Source: CAWFLT01 sp963816795
Lineage (GTDB): Bacteria; Acidobacteriota; Vicinamibacteria; Vicinamibacterales; SCN-69-37
Assembly: GCA_963816795.1 (NCBI GenBank)
Contig: CAWFLT010000003.1
Location: forward strand, 62,001 to 126,000
Direction: 5' to 3'
Length of the DNA: 64,000 bases
Under the pieces are notes generated by a model. The model did no database searches and was not told the DNA's origin. It saw only the letters and a program-made list of their open reading frames with translations. A program made the translations under genes and the position numbers. How positions within the stretch are numbered: position 1 is the first letter of the stretch; the number at the start of each line of letters is the position of its first letter. Below are positions 50,780 to 58,353 of the stretch, piece after piece.

Positions 50780-50781
50780 CC

Positions 50782-51295
50782 GTGCTCGGCGTCGTCGCTG
50801 GTCGCCGCGGTGACGTCTGCTCGTCGCTGCAGACGGTTCTCGTCGCCGTCGTCGCGGCGCTGCGGCCGCGCGGCAACATCTACGTCACGATCGTCGTCGT
50901 CGCGCTGCTGACCGCGCCGCTCGTGCCCTTGACGGACCAGCATGCTGTTCGGCCAGGCGCTCGCCCTGGACGGACGCGCCTTTCTCGTGCTGATCCACCT
51001 GGCGCTCGGCGGCTTCCTCTTCCACTTCATGACGCTGCCCGATCGGTCGGTGACGCTGCGGATTCTGGTCGAGCTGCTGCTCGCGCCCGGACAGGCGCTG
51101 TCGCTGACGCGATCTCAGCCGCGCGCTACGGCGTGCGGACGATGATCGTCTCGCGGCTCGAGCAGCTCGTCCGCGGCCAGTTCCTCGACGATCGCGCCGG
51201 ACGGCGCGCATCACGCTGCTGCCGCGCAGGCGTCCGGTTCGGACGGTTCGTCACCGCCGGCCGGCAGCTGTTTCGGCATCGCGAGCGCGAATTGA
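50782..51295 (+). CDS. Second small integral membrane protein with winged-helix-like C-terminus, frameshifts; unknown function
   Basis: GTG 50782 follows the previous stop by two bases. Three or four hydrophobic segments (TVLVAVVAALRP, IYVTIVVVALLTAPLVPLT, AFLVLIHLALGGFLFHFMTL) lead to a soluble tail SVTLRILVELLLAPGQAL, ARYGVRTMIVSRLEQL, GRITLLPRGRPFGRFVTAGR and a C-terminal RIASAN. This tail has the RL.QL...G.L....ITL..RG pattern of a winged helix, much like the preceding protein. Breaks near 50800, 50940, 51115 and 51215. Two adjacent membrane-plus-wing proteins of the same layout suggest a regulatory or scaffolding pair; not recognised. Confidence 0.45.
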
Positions 51296-51303
51296 GGACG
51301 GCG

Positions 51304-52607
51304 GTGAACAAGAAGATTCTGGTGCTCGGCGGCGGCGTCGCCGGCTCGTCGATGGCCTACTACCTCACGGAAAAGGGCTACGACGTCACCGTCGTCGAGA
51401 AGAACAGCCGCGGTCGGCGGCCTGGCGCGGACCTGCTACTACAGCGGCCACCCGTACGAGTTCGGTCCGCACATCTGGTTCTGGCCCGGCGGCAAGGACG
51501 ATCCGGTCAACAACACGATCGTCAAGCTGACGAACGACGAGCTGTTCCACATCGATCGGCGGCTGTTCACGTACGTCGAGGCCGACCGGCGGAAGTACCG
51601 CTATCCGGTGCACTACCAGGACATCGACCAGATGCCGGAGCGCGAGCAGATCCACCGCGAGCTGCACAGGCAACCGCGACGAGCACGCTGAAGCTGATCG
51701 CACGAGCCAGCTGCCCGAGCTCGGCCAGTGCACGTTCGCCGACTACTTCACGGCGGCGATCGGCGCAGACGCTGTACCAGAAGTTCATGGCGAACTACAC
51801 CTGGAAGATGTGGAACATCCCGGGTGACGAGCTCGAGACGTCGATGGTCTGGGCCGATCGCTTCCACCACGCCTACACGAAGAAGGACGAGAAGACGCGT
51901 CGCGCGGCCTCAGCGGCTACGATCCGCTCAAGTTCGAGGATCACACGCTCGGCAAGGGGATCCGGTTTCAGGTCTATCCCGAAGCACGGCTGGAACGCCG
52001 TCTGGAACGCGATGGTCGGCGCGGTCGACCGTCATCCGCGATCGCGTCGTGCGGCATCGAGGACGAGCACAAGCAGCCGTACGTGCTGCTCGGCGAGCGG
52101 CGAGAAACACTACTTCGCCGACTACCACACGGTGTTCTGCTCGATCGACATCGACGAGCTGTGGGGCGAGAGACACGCTGCCCTACACCGGCCGGATGAT
52201 GATTCCGCTGCTGATTCCCGGGCTGGCGAACGCGTTTCCCGGAGGGCGCCGAGTCGCTGCACTACTCGTCGTGCGAGTTCCAGACGCGCGTGACCGAGAT
52301 GAAGGTGATCACCCGGCACGACAGCCCCGACACGCTGATCCTGATCGAGGTGCCGATTCTGCCGGGCGCCGCGGCCTGTTTCCCGAAGAACACGATCGAC
52401 TACGCGCTCGAGCACAATCTCTTCGCGGAGAAGGCGTACCCGCAGCAGTCCGAGCAGGCGTTCGCGACCTACTACGCCTACGTCGATCGCGGCAAGAAGA
52501 TCCCCAACCTGCGCTACGTCGGCCGGCACGCGGAGTTCAAGTACTGGGGGATGCCGGAAACGGTGAACTCCGCGTACCAGAAGTCGCTCGAGTTCCCGGC
52601 GGTGTGA
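51304..52607 (+). CDS. UDP-galactopyranose mutase-like flavoprotein, frameshifts
   Basis: GTG 51304 gives MNKKILVLGGGVAGSSMAYYL (FAD dinucleotide motif), followed by GYDVTVVEKNS and YEFGPHIWFWPGGKDDPV, the position of 'kyGPHiFHT' in Glf. FTYVEADRRKYRYPVHYQDI and MANYTWKMWNIPGDELETSM resemble the substrate loops, and HVFCSIDID/LIEVPILPG belong to the second half. UGM makes the furanose form of an NDP-sugar in an FAD-dependent reaction. The relation to Glf is certain at fold level, but the identity of the sugar is open because the usual 'HT' is replaced by WF. Breaks near 51415, 51670, 51765, 51905, 51975, 52035, 52095 and 52175-52245. Confidence 0.8.
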
Positions 52608-53447
52608 TGGTCGCCGCCCTGACGAGCCAGGCCTTCCGAGCCAGTCGAGGCGCGTGCTCACGTCGACGACGTCGCACAAGCGCGAGCCGCTGCTGCCGAC
52701 GCTCGAGGTGTTCGCCAGGCTCGGCCTGCGCGACCTCGATCTGAACCTGCATCACATTCTCGAGGACGGCGTCCCGGTCGACGCGGTCGCTCAGAGCGTC
52801 GCGGCCAACGGCCTCGCGTCTGTGGATCGTGTCCGGCGGCTGGTGCGATTTCTTCCACGGCGCGCCGGAGATCGAGCGAGACGTTCGCCTCGGTCGATCG
52901 CGCAGGTGGCGCATCGCCGACGCAGCTCGGCGTCGTCGCCGCTGCGGCTGTTCTTCGGCCGGCTCGACCTACGAGGACTACTCGCGCGGCGCGCTGGACA
53001 CGGCGTGCGGCGAACCTCAGGCGGCTGTCCGACCGGCATCCCGGCGATGCGCTTCGTGTTCGAGAACCACGACGGCGCGTCGCTCCATCCCGGACGTCTG
53101 CCGCGAGATTCTCGACCGCGTCGACCGGCCGAACATCCGGATGAACTTCGATCCGATCAACTTCGCGAAGGCCGGCGTCGATCCAGCCGCGCGCGCTCGA
53201 CACCGGCTGCAGCCGGTCGTCGGTCACGTGCACCTGAAGGGGCTCGAACGCGGCGAGTTCTGCGAGTTCGGCGACGGCGACGTCGATCTCGGCGCCGCTG
53301 CCTCGCGGTCGCTCGCTCAGCGGCGGCTACGCGGGCACGTTCACCGTCGAGTACGAAGGCCGCTTCGACGGCACGCTGCGCCTGTACCGCAGCGTCCACC
53401 GGGCGCAGCGGGAAATCGGAAGGCTACTAACAGAACCTGGCCACTAA
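52607..53447 (+). CDS. Sugar phosphate isomerase/epimerase-like TIM-barrel protein, frameshifts
   Basis: ATG shares one base with the UGM-like stop (TGATG). The pieces read RVLTSTTSHKREPLLPTLEV, LGLRDLDLNLHHILEDGV, LWIVSGGWCDFFH, MRFVFENHDGASLHPDVC, RPNIRMNFDPINFAKAGVD and VGHVHLKGLERGEFCEFGDG with FTVEYEGRFDGTL. Metal ligands expected in the AP-endonuclease-2/xylose-isomerase-like family are seen as FENHD, NFDPIN and HVHLKG. The substrate is unknown; position suggests it acts early or late in the same nucleotide-sugar route. Breaks near 52645, 52815, 52910, 53020, 53090, 53190 and 53305. Confidence 0.75.
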
Positions 53448-53669
53448 AAGCTTGGCCACATAACACGGGGGCCACGGGGTGGCACGGAGGCCACGGGGTT
53501 TTCTTTTCGGAAGAGCTTCTTAGGGAAGAGCTTTGGGGGGAGGGGGTTGCAAGAGTTCTTCCGAAAAAAGCTCTCTCGAAAAAAGGTCTTGCGGAAATGC
53601 CTCCCGAACAAAAACTCCGTGACCTCCACGTACCTCCGTGGCCCCCGTGTTCTGCAGCGAAGCTCTTAG
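53447..53669. repeat. CATAACACGGGG-type element, complete copy 3 with terminal inverted repeats
   Basis: Left end CATAACACGGGGGCCACGG and right end CCGTGGCCCCCGTGTTCTG share a perfect 16-base inverted repeat (AACACGGGGGCCACGG). Outside it, AAGAGCTTCGCTGCA (right end, inverted) matches the left flank of the copy at 40901. The inside has two purine-rich/pyrimidine-rich tracts with GAAGAGCTT and AAAAAAGCTCT. About 220 bases; it separates the operon end from the minus-strand lipoproteins. Confidence 0.8.
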
Positions 53670-54770
53670 TTGGACGTCAGCTTGACGTTGCGCCAGATGG
53701 CGCCGCGCATCGTCTCGCTGCGCGAGCGCGTGCCGAGCGAGATGCGAAAGTTGGGCGGCGCGTACGGAAACGCGCCGAAACCCTCCGAGAACCAAACCCG
53801 ATTGCCGCTGACCGACCCGTCGGCGTTGACCGTTCCCACCGAGACGGTGAAGTCACTGGGCGTCCAGCGAAAGGTGAACCGGTAAACGACGTCTGGCCGC
53901 CAGTCGATCGTGGAGTCGTTGCGCTGCATGTGATCGCCGGGGTTCGCGCCTTCGATGCTGGCGCCGTTGCGCCAGATGAGCTTCATCCCCGTACCGTCGC
54001 CGTCACTGCGCTGTTCGAGATGCATCTTCCACGGGTGATCCCGGAACGCGGTGAAATCACCGAACGTGTTCCCGTCGCCCATCGAGACCCACTTGTAGTC
54101 TTTTAGCGCGGGGGCGCCCTGCGCCCGGCCGAAGTTCGTCACGTCGAACTCCAACGTGCAACTGATGCAGCCGCCGGGAATCGACGTAGTCGATCCCGTC
54201 GCTGTCGGAGTCGGCGCGCCATCCCTGACCGCTGACGAAGGAGCCGCCGAAGCGATTGCCGACCGTGGCGCCGTCAGTCAGCGGATCGTAGAGGGTCTGT
54301 CCGACGATGAACCCGCGGTTGGTCGACGACGAAGGTCTCGACGTTGGACCACGCGCTCGTGAGGGCGTCGGCGGACGCGCGCACCCGCCAGTAGTACCTG
54401 AAGTTCGGCTTGAGCGTGCCGGTGATGACGTGGGACGTCGTGCTGGACCCCTGTTCGACCCCTCCCTCGAGCCGGTGCGGCTGTCGGTGGGAAACGCGTC
54501 GAGCTCCGACCACTCGAACCGGTAGCGCACATTCGTCACGGTTCCGGTCGCCACCGCGTTGGTCGTCGACAACACGGGACCGAAGTCCGCCAACTGCTGG
54601 CCGCCCCTGGGCGAGACCGTCACCGGCGCGGCGAGCGCCGCGCGTCACCGCGGGAGGCGTCGGCGTCGACGGGGGCGTAGGCGCGGTCGGCGTGCTGCCG
54701 CCGCAGGCCGTGAAGGTGACAATTGCCGATCAGCGCGAAACTCGTGTCTCAGCCAGGGCCGTACGTTCAT
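53666..54770 (-). CDS. Surface lipoprotein, FnIII-like plus beta-sandwich ('DPLTDG' family), paralog B; frameshifts
   Basis: ATG 54770 follows GAGAG. After a frame break in the signal peptide the lipobox FTAC(GGS) appears, then a Thr/Pro linker, VTVSPRGGQQLADFGPVLST, an FnIII-like core ending YYWRVRASADALTSAWSN and then the DPLTDGATVG domain. That domain matches paralog A closely: WVSMGDGNTFGDFTAFRDH, WKMHLEQRSDGDGTGMKLIW, PYAPPNFRISLG and GAIWRNVKLTSN. Breaks lie at about 54730, 54645, 54480, 54320 and 54170. It follows paralog C on the minus strand by six bases, so B and C are one unit. Confidence 0.7.
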
Positions 54771-54776
54771 CTCTCG

Positions 54777-55956
54777 TTACCGCGGGGCCAGGGCGCTGCC
54801 GAGCGTCGTCGGGCGCGGCTTGTTGCCGATCCAGACGTTGCGGTAGGTGGCCGGCCAGGAGCCGGTGTCCTCGACGTTGTTGTTGACGCCGAGATAGGCG
54901 AACTGCGGACTCGGCTGGTAGCTGAACGGTGAGCTCTGTCCGTTGTCGTAAATCGTCGCGCCGCCGGCGCCGCTGCCGCTGCCGTTGACGCCGCCGATTC
55001 CGCCGTCCTGCACGGTGACCCGGATGAAGTTGCCGTAGGTCGCCTTCCAGTGGTACGTGTTGGCCGAGTTCAGCATGCGGATGCCTGCGGATCGCTGTCC
55101 GAAATCCGGTTCGAGCTTGCGCTCTTCGACGTCCTCCCCCATCAGCACCTTGAACGAAATCGCGTGGTCAGGATTCCCGTTGAACCCGCGATACTGCAGG
55201 TTGAACAGATAGTCGCTCGTGTAGTGGTTGCTCGGGTTGTCGTCCATCGACAGGATTTTCAGCTTGCCCGGTGTTGCCGGTCGACGACACCGGGTTGTTG
55301 GAGATGCCCTCGACGTCGACGGAGAACTCGCCGGTCCAAATCGGCTGCGCCGAGCCGGTATCGCGCGTACGCATTGGTGTCCGGAAGGCGAAGTCCCTTG
55401 CCAGCGACGAACGTCGGCGCCGGCCGTCAACGCCTCGGCCACCGACGCGCCGTTGACGAGCGGGTCGTAGAGCTCGCCGGGCCGGTTGTAGCCGATCACC
55501 TGCGTGCGGAAGGTAAAGGTGGACGACCAGTCGCCGGTGGTCGATCCCTGGACCCAGCGGGCGCGCCAGTAGAACCGGGTGGCCGGCTGGAGATCCTGAT
55601 CGACCTCGACCGACGTCGTGCTGCCCCCTTCGCCGACGCCGGCGCGGCCGAACGACACCGCGTAGTACGCACTGGTCGCGCTGCCCGACCCGAAGTCGCT
55701 GCGATCGGAGACCTGGAACTCGTAGGTCTTCGCGCCGGTCTGGCTCGACGTGCCATTACGGACGCGCAACGTCGGCCGGATGGTCGCCAGTTGCTCGTCG
55801 GCGCCCGGCGCGTCGAGGCTGGGCGCGACGTTCGCGGTGACGGGCGGCGGCGTGGTGCCGCCGGGCGACGGCGACGTGGGCGGCGCGTTGCTGCTGCCGC
55901 AGGCGGCCACGGCCAGCGCCGAGCAGACCGGCAGCCGAGAAACTTGACGTGTTCAT
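54777..55956 (-). CDS. Surface lipoprotein, FnIII-like plus diverged beta-sandwich, paralog C; frameshifts
   Basis: MNTSSFSAAGLL continues after a break into ALAVAACGSSNAPPTSPSPG, a lipoprotein signal with lipobox VAAC and Pro/Ser linker. Residues about 30-150: FnIII-like with FYWRARWVQGSTTGDWSS. Then YDPLVNGASVAEAL and a beta domain with LKILSMDDNPSNHYTSDYLF, NPDHAISFKVLM, YHWKATYGNFIRVTV and a closing PATYRNVWIGNKP. This has the same order as A and B but is clearly more distant and ends with a longer loop. Breaks near 55900, 55395 and 55270. It could bind polysaccharides; not shown. Confidence 0.7.
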
Positions 55957-55963
55957 CGCGATC

Positions 55964-55969
55964 ATTATA
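55964..55969 (-). promoter_or_regulatory. Perfect -10 box giving a nearly leaderless transcript
   Basis: On the minus strand TATAAT is followed by GATCGCG and ATG 55956. A start of transcription about 6-8 bases downstream of the box would fall on or next to the ATG. No good -35 box was found. The position between two minus-strand genes supports a promoter for the B/C lipoprotein pair. Confidence 0.5.
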
Positions 55970-56056
55970 TCGTTCGCTGGCAGGATTTATCGATGGCGTT
56001 GGCGCATAATTTTCACGTAGAACTGGCAGCGCCGCTCGCAGCGCGGCAAGGACTGG

Positions 56057-57163
56057 TTATCCGTCGTGGCGGGCCGGACTGGGAGCGGCGGACGGCTGCG
56101 CCGTGCTCTGGCGTGCCGTCACGGCCTTGGCGAGATTGCCGAGAATGGTCGGGTAGGCTTCACACGGCGTCCAGCAGTGCGAGCAGTTCTCTTCAGCGAC
56201 GTCACGCCGCAACGACCGCCGCCGCTCGCTCTCCCAGAGCGCTCCGAGGTCGAAGTCGGCATCGCGCAGGTTGCCGACCTTTTCGTCCCAGATGGAACAG
56301 GGATAGAGGTTCCAATACGCGTCCACGAAACACGACGACGACAGCGCCGTGCACGGCAGCGGCGACTTGCCGGTGTCGTAGTAGTTCGCGATCAGCGCCT
56401 GATAGCGGTCCTCGAGGAATCGCACCGGGTGCAGGTTCGACCCGTTCTTGCGGCGGTGATCGGCGACGGCGTCGAGAATGATGCCGTGATGCGACGACGC
56501 CGGCGATCCGACGTTGGCGAAATAGTGCGGCGACTCGTGTCCGACGTTCAGGTGCAGCTCGCTGCGCTTGAAGTCCGGAATCACCGCTTGAATCGCCGCC
56601 AGTGTCTCGTCGACCTTGGTGGCGTTCTTCTCCATCAGCGTCATCCCGACGACGACCTGGAAGTTCGACTTCTTGATGCCGCGCAAACGCCGGAATGTCT
56701 CGATGCCGCGATCCCAACTCCCCGGCAGGCCGCGGAGCTCCTCGTGCAACGGCTTCGGACCGTCGATGCTGATGGTCGTCATCAGCCGGCCGACCCCGCG
56801 CTTGAGCGTCGCGTTGACGAGCGCGATCGTCTTGTCGCCAAACCATCCCGTCGTCGGAAAGTTGAGCAGGAAGAGGGATCGGCAGCTGGCCTGGATGGCC
56901 GCCACGACGTCATCCAAATCGCGGCGCATGAACAATTCGCCGCCCGTCATGTGCACCCAGCGGAACTGCGACCAGCGCGTGAAGAACCGCGTGATCTCGT
57001 CGGGCGTCATCTCGTTCACGCTCTTCTTCTGCCAGATGTTGCACATCTGACAGCGGAAGTTGCAGTGGTAGGTGGCGACGAACGTGACCTTGTAGGGAAG
57101 CGCCGGCGACTTCAGGTTCGCCCCGAGAATCGCGGTGCCGAGTCCAGCTTGTTTGATGAGCAT
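56057..57163 (-). CDS. Radical SAM/SPASM-domain protein
   Basis: 368 residues, frame intact. Cluster motif CNFRCQMCNIW (CX3CX2C) in VTFVATYHCNFRCQMC; HMTGGELFMRRDLDDV holds the GGE motif. The C-terminal SPASM-type cysteines are CFVDAYWNLYPCSIW and CSHCWTPCEAYP. The overall build parallels the radical SAM protein at 44135, with which it shares the CX2C spacing and the C-terminal set, but sequences are only distantly alike. The last residues are a Ser/Pro/Ala-rich tail. It may modify a sugar, lipid or peptide; the substrate is not recognisable. Isolated between lipoproteins. Confidence 0.85.
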   Translation of the reverse strand: MLIKQAGLGTAILGANLKSPALPYKVTFVATYHCNFRCQMCNIWQKKSVNEMTPDEITRFFTRWSQFRWVHMTGGELFMRRDLDDVVAAIQASCRSLFLLNFPTTGWFGDKTIALVNATLKRGVGRLMTTISIDGPKPLHEELRGLPGSWDRGIETFRRLRGIKKSNFQVVVGMTLMEKNATKVDETLAAIQAVIPDFKRSELHLNVGHESPHYFANVGSPASSHHGIILDAVADHRRKNGSNLHPVRFLEDRYQALIANYYDTGKSPLPCTALSSSCFVDAYWNLYPCSIWDEKVGNLRDADFDLGALWESERRRSLRRDVAEENCSHCWTPCEAYPTILGNLAKAVTARQSTAQPSAAPSPARHDG

Positions 57164-57213
57164 TCCAGAGCCGGCAGCTAGAGCGACCAGCGCTCAAGAA
57201 GCGTACCACAAAT

Positions 57214-57260
57214 GACATCGGGTGTCTTTTTACGTCGTTCGTAAAAAGACACCCGATGTC
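57214..57260. repeat. Inverted repeat GACATCGGGTGTC family, copy 3
   Basis: Perfect 21-base arms at 57214-57234 and 57240-57260, loop TCGTT. The arms are nearly identical to those at 9022-9068 (first 20 bases the same). It lies between two minus-strand genes, six bases from the stop of the lipoprotein at 57266. Confidence 0.85.
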
Positions 57261-57265
57261 GTCGT

Positions 57266-58198
57266 TTACCGATTCGGATTAATCGCCGGCACGTAGAGGC
57301 TCCGGTCGACGAAATCGTTGTCCTGCCACGACGGGCCATTGGTGCTAGGAATGTCCGTCAGCACTTTGTAGATGTGCCCGTCCGGGAAACAGACCCGGCC
57401 GGCCGAGAACCAGTAGCCCTGCCAGGGGACGATGTTCTCGCCGCCGTTCTTGATGAGCAGTCCGCCACCTTGATGGCGGAGCGCCCACGCGACGCGCTTG
57501 GTGACTTCGAAGGCCCCTTCCACCGTCCTGGCTGGCCGCACGAGGTCATGGACGCACCGGACGAGCGCCTCCTTGTCGTTGGCCAGGTACGAGCACTCAC
57601 TGCCGTCGCCTGGGCCGGGCTGGACTGGTGGCGGAGGCGGAGGAGGAGGCGGCGTCGGCGCAGGGCCGGGCGCGGGTGGCGGAGGCGCAGGCGCAGCCGG
57701 CACGGGATTCCGGCGAAGCGTCTCGACGCCCGAGACCGGGCCGAGGCAGGTCGTGCCCGAGTACGGCAGGCGGAGCGCGTCGTTGCTCTCAATCGTCCCG
57801 GTGGACGACAGCGAGAACGTGCAGTTCCCCATCCCCGGCAGCACCGCGGCCCCATTGACCGTGACCTGCACGGCCGAGCCGTTGCGCTCGCCGCGGGCCG
57901 TGCCGCTCAACGTAATCGCGCCCAGACATGTCGCGGTGAAGTCGCCTGAGATGGCATTCGCCGACTGGCTCGTCACGAACCACTCGAATTTGCTGCAGCC
58001 GGTCCCGGTGGTCGGCAGTCCGGGGGGCAGCACCGCCGAGGTGGAGGCTCCGGCCGTCCAGACGCCGAGCATCGATCCGGCGGCCGCCGCGACGACGGGC
58101 GCCTCGCTCGGCGACGTCAGGCTCGAGCGGCGCTGGAACTCGCAGGCCGTCGTACAGACTGCCAAGGCCAGGACAACGAATAGGCGGCGGGGCGTCAT
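57266..58198 (-). CDS. Lipoprotein with polyproline linker and 'FEVTKRVAW' C-terminal domain
   Basis: 310 residues from ATG 58198: MTPRRLFVVLALAVCTTACE (lipobox TTAC). Residues about 35-165 form a small beta-rich domain with paired Cys (TGTGCSKFEWF, TATCLGAI, GNCTFSL, GTTCLGP). A proline run (PPPPPPPPP at about 195) leads to the C-terminal domain: CSYLANDKEALVRCVH, FEVTKRVAWALRHQGGGL, LIKNGGENIVPWQGYWFS and YVPAINPNR. That domain is shared with the protein at 37679. The upstream ATG at 58246 was not used since the signal peptide starts at 58198. Frame intact. Confidence 0.75.
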   Translation of the reverse strand: MTPRRLFVVLALAVCTTACEFQRRSSLTSPSEAPVVAAAAGSMLGVWTAGASTSAVLPPGLPTTGTGCSKFEWFVTSQSANAISGDFTATCLGAITLSGTARGERNGSAVQVTVNGAAVLPGMGNCTFSLSSTGTIESNDALRLPYSGTTCLGPVSGVETLRRNPVPAAPAPPPPAPGPAPTPPPPPPPPPVQPGPGDGSECSYLANDKEALVRCVHDLVRPARTVEGAFEVTKRVAWALRHQGGGLLIKNGGENIVPWQGYWFSAGRVCFPDGHIYKVLTDIPSTNGPSWQDNDFVDRSLYVPAINPNR

Positions 58199-58353
58199 TT
58201 CGCGGGGGTTCGTCCTGTGCGGAGTATCGGCGCCAAGTGTCCCCAACTTTGCCCCAATTAAGCAAGCGCGATATAGTAGTTGGGCCCTGCCGTGACGGTC
58301 ACGCTGCCTGGCCAGCTTTCCGACAGTCCTCGGGCCGACAGCTCCCAGTTTCT

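Noticed and set aside
44340..53400. Programmed frameshifting as the cause of the many breaks
   Set aside because: Breaks occur at many different sites without a shared slippery heptamer, in genes of unrelated families, and similar breaks hit housekeeping genes such as ligA and metG.
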